This document shows positions 54,101 through 62,572 of a stretch of 64,000 nucleotides of DNA, piece after piece (the first letter of the stretch is position 1; every line of letters begins with the position of its first letter). The translations under genes were made by a program, and so were the position numbers. Source of the stretch: Tribonema minus. Its lineage: Eukaryota; Sar; Xanthophyceae; Tribonematales; Tribonemataceae. The stretch lies in the NCBI GenBank assembly GCA_017506865.1, contig JAFCMP010000551.1:62001-126000 (forward strand), written 5' to 3'. Below the pieces are notes generated by a model, which saw only the letters and a program-made list of their open reading frames with translations, was not told where the DNA came from and made no database searches.

Positions 54101-56666
54101 AGTCCGGCAGCTGTGCTGCTACCCATTCCGCTGCCGCCAGGACGAACACCATGTTGAAGGCATTCTTGAGGTCCAGCATGAACTGCCAGTGACCGAGCTC
54201 ATACGCGAGTTTGCCGGCCATGGCCGCTTTCTCCGCTCCTGCTGAGACGGCTACCCCATACTGCCCGTCTGGCTCAAGGAGCTCCGCCAGGAAGTCTTTG
54301 CGGTCTGCCACGTACACCGAAGTGCATAGTCGCTGCAGCACCTCGCCGCAAACGATGGGCCGCTGCTTAGCTGTACCATCTTCCTGTTGTTCTGCAAGTG
54401 GCGTCAGGCGCCCCGCGCCATGCAACTGCCAGAAGGCATCCGGCAGCCGCGCAGCCTCCCGCATAACGGTCTGAAGCCACCGTGTGAGGACAGCAGCAAA
54501 CTCATGCCGTCCCCAGCTTGTGCGTAGCGCATCCTGCAGGTGGCTGTAGCGCAGCCCCGATGGGCCTGCTCCACTGTAAGGGCTTGCTCGCTGGATGAGC
54601 TTGGCAACCGTCTCTGGCTCAATTCCCTCCCCCTGTAACAGGCTGAGTTCTGCTGGCATGTCGGCTGCTTTCGCCACAAGCTGATCAACCATGCCGGATA
54701 GCTCATGGAGTTGTTCCCCTGGCGCAGCGGGGGGGTGTTTGGACTGCATGGCGGCAAAGCAGTCATCATCAGGTATCGCCACCGTTTTGGGCTGAAGGAA
54801 ACGCGCTGCCTGCTGTAGCCCCCCCCGTGTGCCCATGCACTGTAGGACGTAGGCGTTGATCGCTGCCTCCGTTTGCTGGCGCGCGCGCCAGCGCCGGTGC
54901 GCACGCGCGTGTGCGAGGAGCGCTGGCACCAACCGGTCAAGCTCACCGCGTGCCAACATTCTGATTCTGTCGGAGCGAGTGATGCCAGGTGCGCCATCGG
55001 TGGAGGTGATGAGTGATGGCATGAGGTGGTGTAGAATCGTGGATCTTTGCAGTCGCTGCACCCGCCCTGCAGAATCTGGCTCCCGCGCCGCATTGACGAA
55101 CATCGTCATTGTGTGTGCCAACAGATGTGTTGCTGCGTTCTCCAGTGCAGCTCCCACATAGCGACGATTGCGTGGTCTAGCAAGGCTTCTAGTTGTCGCG
55201 AACTGCAGCTTGCACAGCTCATCGAGGCTGATGCTGTCAAGCACTGCTGCGACTGCGGGGGTTGAGATGGTCCACGTGAAAAGCCCACCTGCCCCACCTG
55301 CTGCGCCTGCAGGGCCTGGCGCTGCCGCTGCTGTCGCCGCACCTGCCGCTCTGGGACCCCCTCCGCCGCCGCCGCGGCCGCCACGACCACAGCCTCGTCC
55401 GCCGCTGTCGCTGCTGCGACCGCTGCCACGGCCACCGCGGCCGTTTTGAGTTCGCGCGCCACTGCCGCTGTTGCTAGCACCGCCGCTGCGGCTGCTGGCA
55501 TCACTGCTGCGGCCGTTGCCAGCGCCGCTGTCCTTAGTACCGGCTGCACTGCCGCCGCCGGCACCGCTGCTGCTGCCGCCTCCGGTTCTGCTGCCGCTAG
55601 TCGCTCTGCTACTGCTGATGTCTGCATCATTGCTGCCGCTGCGAACGCGTCCTCCATTGCCACGTCCGCGCCCTCCACTGCGACCCCGACCCCCTCGTGT
55701 AGCACTGCTGCCCCCGCGTTCCGGCCTCTTTGAGCTGCCGGAGGAGCTGCTGCCACCAGCCTGAGCAGCAGGTGCCTGCTGCGCGTGCGCTGGTCCCTTT
55801 GCGTAGGGGTTGCCGATGGGTGTGCACGCCGGTTGCTGCTGTGGCAGCGACGTGGTAGCTGTTGCCGTCGATGCATCAGGTGCTAGCGGTGCTGCTGATG
55901 CTGTTGTTGACAATGTTGCCGCCACTGCAGCGGGTGAAGTGATAGGCCTGCATTTGCGGCAGTGCTTGCCCGCGCTGGCATCGCTGCTGTCCACTCTGAA
56001 TGTCTTGTTGGCATGAAACAGGTTTTTGCACAAGGCACACTCGGTGTAGATGGTTTGCAAGTGCGACGTGCTGAGGTCGGAGCGCTCCAGGAACGTTGTT
56101 GCTGTCCCACTGTGGTGTTTGCGCTGGTGCTTCGCCGCGATGTGGGCGTTTAACCTCTGCTGTAACGAGAGCAGCGACATGCCCTTCTTCACCACGAGGT
56201 CGCATAAGTTGCACTTGTACTCCGGGTCCGCACTGCCTCCACCTCCAGCTTCGTCGTCTAGCATCAGACGTTGCTGTTCCAGACTGTTATGACCTGTTCT
56301 AGAGCGCTTGACTGCACTTTGCCCGCCCGTGTGCTCCCCTTCGCCTGTTTGATCCGAAATTGACCAACCGTCATTCTGTACCCTCTTGCGTTTGTGCGCT
56401 GCGCGTCCGTCTCCAGTTGCTCTGCTGCTGCCACTCGTGCCATCGTCCTGTTGACAAGCGCCATTGCCATCTGCAGCACTGGTGCTAATATCCTGCGCTT
56501 GTGCGCACGCTAGATCGGATTCCTTGCATTTCTGCGCTGATTCAGAGTTGGCAATACGGGCCTCCCGCCGCCGCCATGATATTCTTTTCATGATCTCTGC
56601 TACGCCATGGTGCTACATGCTACAGCTACATACCTATCCGCATCTCGTGGAGGCCTACTATATATA
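51145..56666 (-). mobile_element. Full-length non-LTR retrotransposon with restriction-like endonuclease
   Basis: A 5.5 kb unit carries one 1779-codon frame, a 107 bp 3' tail ending AATAAAA and about 75 bp of 5' leader. It is flanked by a perfect 12 bp duplication of the target. There are no long terminal repeats. The domain order (N-terminal zinc fingers, reverse transcriptase, CCHC knuckle, PD-(D/E)XK endonuclease) is that of early-branching LINE-type elements such as the R2/CRE/NeSL groups. Three or four tail fragments of the same family lie elsewhere in the window. Confidence 0.88.
51252..56591 (-). CDS. Retrotransposon polyprotein: zinc fingers, reverse transcriptase, restriction-like endonuclease
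   Basis: The protein copies its own RNA into DNA at a nicked chromosomal target. It has 1779 residues. Finger 1 is at C127, C130, H150, H155. A second Cys set is at C185, C188, C211, C214. A Ser/Gly/Arg-rich linker spans about 220-430. Reverse-transcriptase motifs: GAGPSGLRYSHLQDAL, RPIVCGEVLQRL, LDLKNAFNMV near 804, RGFKQGDPAAPMLF, and YMDD near 900 as the catalytic aspartates. An Ala-rich low-complexity insert spans about 1120-1440. A knuckle CKLCGKSPGGTLHARLC lies near 1545, and the endonuclease core RMDIVL...PLMVDVTCFEA follows from about 1610. The frame has no stop or shift, so this copy is young. YMDD is less usual than YADD in LINEs. ATG at 56591 is the first in frame. Confidence 0.9.
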   Translation of the reverse strand: MKRISWRRREARIANSESAQKCKESDLACAQAQDISTSAADGNGACQQDDGTSGSSRATGDGRAAHKRKRVQNDGWSISDQTGEGEHTGGQSAVKRSRTGHNSLEQQRLMLDDEAGGGGSADPEYKCNLCDLVVKKGMSLLSLQQRLNAHIAAKHQRKHHSGTATTFLERSDLSTSHLQTIYTECALCKNLFHANKTFRVDSSDASAGKHCRKCRPITSPAAVAATLSTTASAAPLAPDASTATATTSLPQQQPACTPIGNPYAKGPAHAQQAPAAQAGGSSSSGSSKRPERGGSSATRGGRGRSGGRGRGNGGRVRSGSNDADISSSRATSGSRTGGGSSSGAGGGSAAGTKDSGAGNGRSSDASSRSGGASNSGSGARTQNGRGGRGSGRSSDSGGRGCGRGGRGGGGGGPRAAGAATAAAAPGPAGAAGGAGGLFTWTISTPAVAAVLDSISLDELCKLQFATTRSLARPRNRRYVGAALENAATHLLAHTMTMFVNAAREPDSAGRVQRLQRSTILHHLMPSLITSTDGAPGITRSDRIRMLARGELDRLVPALLAHARAHRRWRARQQTEAAINAYVLQCMGTRGGLQQAARFLQPKTVAIPDDDCFAAMQSKHPPAAPGEQLHELSGMVDQLVAKAADMPAELSLLQGEGIEPETVAKLIQRASPYSGAGPSGLRYSHLQDALRTSWGRHEFAAVLTRWLQTVMREAARLPDAFWQLHGAGRLTPLAEQQEDGTAKQRPIVCGEVLQRLCTSVYVADRKDFLAELLEPDGQYGVAVSAGAEKAAMAGKLAYELGHWQFMLDLKNAFNMVFVLAAAEWVAAQLPDFLDYFIGTYVRTRPRLLFQHVDGSTRIIMSQRGFKQGDPAAPMLFCGAIAQCLKRFNEAAAAQRARRRMGAYMDDANVRTGACTLTQDDIQAVAQLKQHFAEVGLELNLTKSRALPGRGHVVTDHERQLLQQLGVQLVGDTDENQNRGAVLLGVPVGHSSFVDAWLRREAGAGGAGARFAERCARLTSPRAMFRLLRYCVVPRMTYCLRTIPTTQTAPAAKEWDRVTQWVLEHSMGLQPPGQTWRQFEQSGAHFHLAAHGPALQQARLPTRHGGLGITSACDIADAAYVAGTLQALQPALSGWAGVLQQAAPQAAADNAAEDAATQAAPAAAAAAPAPAASAAATVTAAAAVASGGATAPAAATASAAGRAYGAAIPATHDAAAAGSGAAAAAQAAPAAAAAAAAHGATTPAAAAAAAAAAAPASEAAAAAAAHVAPLVASAASLTAASTAAAAGIGNTAATGPTSLRAAAAPATGAASAGGAATVPAATAAMAVAAANAAGAAPTPAAAATPLAAAATAGGTAAAPAHAAAAAVNAGAARSTPAMLQGAAAAEVARLPLMRTIATAATSLRAATGDKLEHILPPALTPLQQQPPTQQPPLRPTAGGGTGADAACVLDASALQLQCSLKRPNQSALADAVATELADKVEADLQQLPQGTQRTQALARFRSQRHMHSIGMAFLNEPMYSTTASFDGLSWQLAVKRAIGVEEQTAGCKLCGKSPGGTLHARLCQAPRVKAHDTIVHNSVKRATQRLLRQYLKTGLVDEDYTPFLGSAGPPGSRRMDIVLPADAFPVTGYDDPTRHLPLMVDVTCFEAQVASRAAKTAADPERCCRDQEAAKTTHYSGHYDQNCYKLATLAIGSFGSIGEQGRKLLEAVATEYASRMSVPGGARPKALKGIALARLRSALSAALHMAYSGRVMTHMAESRGGGHMEEDVGEDPEMPFGGGGV

Positions 56667-56678
56667 GTTGGGTGTACT
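56667..56678. repeat. Target-site duplication, right copy
   Basis: GTTGGGTGTACT, identical to 51133-51144. The neighbouring bases differ (A before here, G before the left copy), so the duplication is exactly 12 bp. Confidence 0.9.
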
Positions 56679-56696
56679 CATGGCCTATACGTACAT

Positions 56697-56890
56697 GGAT
56701 GCATAGGCGTTGCATGCAGCTGCAACAGCCGGTCTACATGTCGGCTTTGGATGAACTGCGCCAGTGTATATGCTCGCAGCTCAGAGGGCTCCAACAAGCC
56801 CGTCAAATCATCCACATTTGCGACATCCTGCGTATCTGACGATTCAAACACCAAACGCTGCCTCTTGACTGGGGGGGGAGCCTCCAAGGC
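56697..56890 (-). pseudogene. Exon-like fragment beside the retrotransposon insertion
   Basis: The minus-strand frame reads PPPVKRQRLVFESSDTQDV then LTGLLEPSELRAYTLAQFI, with an NLS-like KRQR and a plausible globular or helical composition. It has no ATG (a TAA lies just upstream) and ends close to the 56678 insertion border, so it may be an exon of a gene interrupted by the element or a relic. No family was recognised. Confidence 0.35.
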
Positions 56891-56996
56891 TTAGCCCTCA
56901 CGTGGCACCACACCAGCTGCTAGGTCTGTGCGCTCGCTTTTAAATCAGCTATGGGGCAGCATATGAAGGCTGTACATGAGCAGGTAAGGACGTGGC

Positions 56997-57841
56997 TTGT
57001 ACACGGCCGCACTGCATTGCAGTGCTCACTCAGCGGACACACACGAGAGGCCATGTAAACGAGGTGCACCTGCGCATCAGGGATATGCCTGCAAGTGGCC
57101 TGACTGCGGCTGGGTGTTTTCAAGCAAGCGCCAACTACAACAACATGCAAGGGTAGTGCATGAGGGCATCAGGGATGTTGCCTGCATGTGCGACGGCTGC
57201 GTGGACATGTTCAGCACGAAAGGACACATGAAGCTACACTACGGTAACCAGTGCTGGCACACCAAGGAGGGGATGCAACGCAAGATTCGCAACCAGGACA
57301 GGGTGCGTCAAGTGCTGGAGGGCACCTATTAGGTGGACTCGGAGTGCCACATCAGATACAACGAAGGGTGCGTACCGGACCCCGACAAGTTCTGTTCGCG
57401 CTTGGAAATCCATGAGGTCGGCATTACCGATGCTGTCGTGATCGTGGAGTGTGCGAGAATGAGCACAACAACCATGTGCTGAGATGTGAGCTGAGCAGGA
57501 TGGAGCAGGCGCATGAGGGGGTGCTCAAGGGTCAGTTCGCTGACGTGAAGGCGGTCAAGGGAGAGGCAACGGCGCTGGTGACGCCGCTCAGGCCTATTGT
57601 GTTCGCGAGGTACAACCCTGACTCCAGAAAGGTTGATGGTGTGCGTGAGAAACGGAGCCGCGCCGCCAAGGAGAAGGATGTGATGAGTGTGTTGAGCGAC
57701 ATAGAGAGTCGTGTATTGGCATTGTCTCACCCATTAAGCTTGGTGTATGTCAACTATAGCACGTATGACCACAAGCCAGTGGTGAGCTGTGACCCAGACT
57801 TTTCGCCTCAGATGCGCGAGTGCATTGTGCAGGCAATCTAA
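56997..57841 (+). pseudogene. Decayed C2H2 zinc-finger plus PD-(D/E)XK-like protein
   Basis: Two C2H2-type fingers come first: YACKWPDCGWVFSSKRQL with HARVVHE, then CMCDGCVDMFSTKGHMKLH. A linker RKIRNQDRVRQVLEGTY then runs into a TAG stop at 57330-57332. The same frame continues (CSRLEIHEVGITDAVVIVEC) to about 57453. There one base is missing in what should be the D/E-E-N-x-H core (ENEHNNH in the next frame). That frame goes on through CELSRMEQAHE and PIVFARYNPDSRKVDGV and ends at 57841. The architecture matches a family I recall from algae and giant viruses that joins fingers to a restriction-like fold. One stop plus one frameshift make it inactive unless recoded. Confidence 0.65.
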
Positions 57842-59095
57842 ATATTGAAAGGCTACACAGTTCGCCCTCATGAGTGCTTGCGATGCGTGTTGCTCTTGCT
57901 CCTGCTTGCCTGTAGAACATGTTGGCGTCCAAGCCTGGCAACTCCTGAACATTCAACCGTACATTCGACCAACATTGAAGGAGCGACTTGTCGTGCTGTA
58001 TGTGTAGGTTCGAGGTATGCCGGATGCGCATGGCCACGAGTCTGCTGTATTCATCACTTGGAAGACTCGCTCAGCGGTTCAGCAAGTCTCCAGTCTTTGA
58101 ACCCTGCGGGGACATTTTGTTGTTTGCAAGTCATGCTATTAAAACCCAACCTCAAGTGTCAGTTATAGTCAACTTAACTCTGCCCGCCCTCGAATCTTTC
58201 AGCCAGAAATACTTTCTACAGCGCGAAAGCAAGAACGCGCGTGTATGACGCTCTTCTGATTTCTGTAAAAAGTCAAATTATATTCAGAGGCGCCTTTGAA
58301 GGGTCGTGTGGACCATGACTGTGGAGAGCAAATAGCCCTGTGCGCTCTGCAAGACAGCGGTGTACTCACCTCCTGTGCTGGGACTCTTGCGGTGCATTAC
58401 ATAAGCTGCATTTCACTAAACCACTGACATATGAGAGCCTCAGAGACATTGAGCCTTGCAGAGGGCCCCTTCGTTGTCACACTTGCACTACATCTGGGCA
58501 CCCAAATATGGCGGCTCCTGAACATCAAGGTAAATTTGACGTCGCAGGAAGTTCAGTGCACTCACCCCCTGTGCTGGGGCTCTCAAAGTGGTTGTGGCAA
58601 GCTGCCATTTCACTGCACCACTGGAATATGAGAGCCGCAGAGGCTCTGGGCCTTGCAGAGGGATAGTTCGTTGCGACGCCTTACACAGTATGTGGGCATC
58701 CAGCTCTGGCAGCTCCTGCACATTCAACCTGATGAATCATGCAACAAAAACAAAAGCATTACACAAAGTGTCGCCGCCAGCATCACACGTATTGCGCACA
58801 TTGTTACGAGCTAGATGACGCAAAGCACGCATGCGCATTCATAGAGCAAAGCAGGTTGAGTGAGAGTCTCCACACCAAAACAGCACTACAAACTGTCTTA
58901 TTGATGCTTGGTATTTATGTATGTATGTGTACTCGCTGACTTCAAGTACTCTGGGTCGTTTAGCCCGCAATAGCGGCACCACATCTCCTGCTGAGACTAC
59001 AATCTCTAGTGCTCACTGGGCCTTTGCACCAGCACTTGTGCAGCTGAAACACAGTGTAAGACACTTCCCTCCCGCCTCCCCACCCCTCCGCCTTC
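57842..59095. other. Intergenic with a duplicated exon-like unit
   Basis: No complete gene is seen. The duplicated unit at 58361-58735 is listed separately. Confidence 0.4.
58361..58735 (-). repeat. Tandem duplication of an exon-like unit with donor site
   Basis: Two units offset by about 196 bp (58361-58530 and 58557-58732) share ACTCACC-CCTGTGCTGGG, GAGAGCC-CAGAG, GCCTTGCAGAGGG and GGCA(C/G)CTCCTG(A/C)ACAT. On the minus strand each ends with a GTGAGTG donor. The right unit reads NVQELPELDAHIL and LRLSYSSGAVKWQLA. A shorter third trace is at about 57905-57960. The gene it belongs to is not identified. Confidence 0.65.
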
Positions 59096-59990
59096 CTAGC
59101 AGCCTGATAGCCTGATGACTCCACGAATTAGCGGGACGCCTCTGCAGCGCACCCGTGCAGGATGCTGGGCTGCATTTCGGTGCTTGCTGTCCTTCTTGAC
59201 GTCGCTGATGTTTCCGTTCCCACAGCTGACCTCCTTGCTGTGCCAAAACTCGACGATGATCGCAACCATCGCCTCGCTGAGCTTGTCGGTTCTAGTCTGC
59301 CGCTGCAAAAAGAGGTACTGGTCAGCTTCCAGTGCATCCTTCGCCGAGATGCCATCTGGATGCACAGCTGTACGCCGCTCGCGCGCATCTGCGACAGCCG
59401 CGCTGTTGTTGCCAATAAGGCACGCATACCACGCATTGGGCACGCTGCTCACCTCCCCCGTATTCTCCACCACAGCAGCCATGACTGTCGCAAGCGCGTG
59501 CCGTCCAAGCTCTGAGTCCTCCCGCCTTCAGCATTGGCATTACTCCAGCGACATTTCCGAGCACGCCAACCGCTGTCTTGACCAGCTCTGCCGGCTAAGC
59601 CCAGTTCGGCATGCCAGTCGTCATCGGCGAGGGCAGCTTGCATCGCTTCCCGTGGCACCTGCACCAAAAAGCCAGGCAATAGTTGTGTTGACGCTGATGC
59701 GTACGTACTGGCAATGGTACTGCGGCACACAATGCAAATGAACGCCAGACATAGCAACGCGCCGCAAGGCAAGATAAGTCAAGACTGATGATAGTGACAG
59801 TGATGCATCGTAGAGAGCAACTTGCTGGTACGGAGACGGAGCACTTGCCAGGTGAATTTGCATGGCCATGTTGTCTTACCTGGCACCCGCCAATGACCAT
59901 GGGGACAACAATAGCTGCCGGCGGAGCCCCAGGTGTCGCGCCGCTCCGTAGCGTGGGTAGCTGGCTGCCTTCCAAGAAAGTGCTTGGAGC
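59096..59990 (-). pseudogene. Uncharacterised helical-repeat protein remnant
   Basis: The 3' part is an open frame from the ATG at 59482 (MAAVVENTGEVSSV, then DKLSEAMVAIIVEFWHSKE). Just upstream in another frame is LVKTAVGVLGNVAGVMPMLKA, which reads like an armadillo/HEAT helix and would continue into ELGRHALATVMAAVVE if one base in the G-rich stretch near 59520 were added or removed. A likely upstream exon ends GGGTGCCAG|GTAAGAC near 59880. It is either a gene with an assembly frameshift or a pseudogene. Confidence 0.35.
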
Positions 59991-60410
59991 AGCACGTCAT
60001 CGAGGCCACGCTTTTCGGTGCAAGCTCAACTCAAACTTCACACCTTGGCAGCTGTGGGTGATGTTGAACTCCCCCTGGAGCAGCAGTAAGGCGCTTCATA
60101 GACAGCGGCACGCAGCACAGGTGTCGTAGCATCAAGAGCAGGGCTTGGACCACCGCATGAGCAGGTAATCTATCCGCATAGCTAGTGCTGCGCTGGTTGC
60201 GGTCCAGCATCTAGGAAGCCGAAGTTCGTTCTGGAGCATTGGACACGCCTAGCGGCAGTTGGCAGGTGAGATTGATGCTTTCCTGTTGACTCGAGCGTCG
60301 TCGTCAATTTGTTGCTGCATTCATGTATTATGCAACCATGACCCTCCTGCACTTTGGTCCTCCATCATGTCACATCGTGGTTTGTTCTTGCTTGTTTTCC
60401 GCTGTGCAGA

Positions 60411-60989
60411 TGGGCAGCAGCAGCATGGAGGAAACTCAAGAGCAGGCAAACCAGCGCATGCTTGAAGACCTCAGGCAGGTGGCCGCCCAGAAATTCGGCG
60501 ATGATGCGGCTTCGCTGAGCCTGTTCAAGCGGGCAGAGCCTATTCTGCTCAAGAACGAGCTACTGAGCGCACAGGTCATCGCGAATACTAGCGACGAGGC
60601 GCTGAACTCATATGGGCTGAAAGCTGGGGTGATCACGGCACTTCGGCTGGCATTTGGTGAGCTGCATTTGCACTACAACTGTCGTGCCTTGATTGTTTTC
60701 CAGGTATGTCAAATGTTGTCGTCATATACTGGCATATCTGGAAGCATACCGTACCCTTATCGCATAAGGAGTAAGGTCAATGAGCTACTGGATGCAGCCA
60801 GCACGTACCTGGAGCGAGGCGGTGTGGACTGCTGTCCAGTGAGACCGCGCACAGTGCCTTGATTTTGCCAGCGTCCTGTATCACCTCAAGGCCATTCAGC
60901 GCTTGGTGTTTGACCAGGCAGTCAATGCGGGCTTCATGCAGAGTGTGGCGGGTGCTCTTCAGACCTGGTTCCCCGATGCAGGCACATGA
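60411..60989 (+). pseudogene. SAM-like domain fragment
   Basis: After a GCTGTGCAG acceptor, 60411-60656 reads MGSSSMEETQEQANQRMLED, then LFKRAEPILLKNELLSAQVI and GLKAGVITALRLAFG, then a GTGAGC donor. The helix pattern and the late GLKAG resemble a sterile alpha motif. A following piece starts after TTTTCCAG at 60703 (IRSKVNELLDAASTYLERG). It changes frame at 60840 with a TGA in the other frame, and helical sequence resumes (LDFASVLYHLKAIQRLV) to a TGA at 60989. It is probably a broken gene; the start is unsupported. Confidence 0.35.
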
Positions 60990-62515
60990 GACATCACATC
61001 TGTCAGGTGCAGTGTAATGTATGCAACATATTCAGGTGCAGCGTAATTAATGTATTCACTATAGTCTGCGGGTATGTCCTCATGTTCATCTTTCCGTGTC
61101 AAGACAACCAACCCTCCACGTCAAGGCAACCTCTCCGCGGCTATTGCAAACAATCCATGTACTATTTACGAAGTCATCTTAGCATTGATTCATATACTGC
61201 CGCATATGGCCTGCTGCACGATAGCGCGTGTACCAAGGCTGCGTATGCTGTTCACGACGTACCCGCATGCTGGTCACATATGCAGGCGCACGCCTTGATT
61301 CTATGGCAATGGCTCACCTTTTGTGATGCGCTGCCTGCTCATGTGGCCTATACACCCAATGTGTTCACGCTCTCAGGGCCTTTGCAGAATGCGTGTACGT
61401 TGTTGACTCAGTGCTGTGCTGTCGGCTGACCGTTGTATCATAAGAAAAGCTGCATATTTTGGGCTGCCACCATGCCGACCATCCTATTTTGGTCTGAAGC
61501 AGAGGGCGCTTTGTGTAACCCATGCATGTCAGCTTGTCTCATGTTGAGGCAATGGCACTACATTCATGCTCACATTACCTTTGCTCACATTAGATTCCGA
61601 ATAATATAATGCTCACATGAGATGGTTGGATCAGGTGTGATTCTCTTTAGCTGCAAATATGTGAGGATCGTCATGGTAGCAAAATGTGCAAGTGTTGCAG
61701 AACAGGCAACAGCACGGAAAAAGGAATCTAAACAAAAGCGCTGTTGCAGTTATGGAGGCCTGCCAGTGGCAGCTGCTCAGCAGTAGCAGCAGCAGCAGCT
61801 ACATGTCAGTCGCTTTTCACCATCAGCTGGTCTGCCGATATCCCTTGCGAAAGAGAACCTGAACCGAAGGCCACCATACTGGGTAGTATACACGCTACGC
61901 TATTGAGGTGGAGAACGCGTCAAAAGCTGAGTGCAGCATGAATTAAAATGTGTAGAGTTGATCGGCTTTGTACCTATAGACTAAGCGTATATATAATGTA
62001 TGCCGTATCGAAATGCATAAATACCTTATACTCTCGGCACAACCCTAGCTGTAAGCGACACAATTGCTAACATGATGTCATAACTCCTGGGTGGCTCGTG
62101 CGTTTGGTCATTGCTAGTGCTGGTCACTGGCTTGATTTGCTGCATGCTGCCAAGTTGTCGTCAACTGTCCAGGTCCCTACCTCATGTGCACCTGGTCACC
62201 ACAGTGTTGCATCATTTTGCTGCTGTCGTGTGAGTGCGTTTGAACCTTGTTTCTGAGCTTGTGTGTTGCGTAGCATCATGTGGCTGCTGGCACATTGGGG
62301 CCTGCTTTTCTGCCTGCTGCTGGCTTGCACGTTCCATTACAGCTCTCCTCTGCGAATGCCTTGGGCCTTGAGTGCTGGTGTGTGTTTCTTGTTTCAACCA
62401 GAGTCATTGAGGTTCGTGTGCTGTTGCTTGCAAGCTCTTGTTGCACATACACTTAAATTGCTCATTCATGCCTGCCTGCTCCTTTCGCCTCTTGCCTTGT
62501 CCGTCTTCTCCTCAG
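60990..62515. other. Intergenic, nothing recognised
   Basis: No gene is supported. Candidate small frames lack domains. Confidence 0.4.
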
Positions 62516-62572
62516 GTGCTGCACAAGCCGGAGCTGGCGCTGGCAGTGACGCTGGTGGTGCCGCGGCTGCAG
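62516..62572 (+). CDS. Orphan 57 bp exon, gene unknown
   Basis: A strong pyrimidine tract (CCTTTCGCCTCTTGCC ... CTCCTCAG) precedes 19 codons reading VLHKPELALAVTLVVPRLQ, closed by CAG|GTGATA. Other exon-like pieces on the same strand may belong with it: after GTGCGCAG at about 62847 (SIQWALAFSAG), after CTCTTAG at about 63442 (WLVLVTEQ), and after GGCTGCAG near 63523 (KLHAVQCVNVTQRLMA). The gene would then run off the right edge. No family was recognised. Confidence 0.4.
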
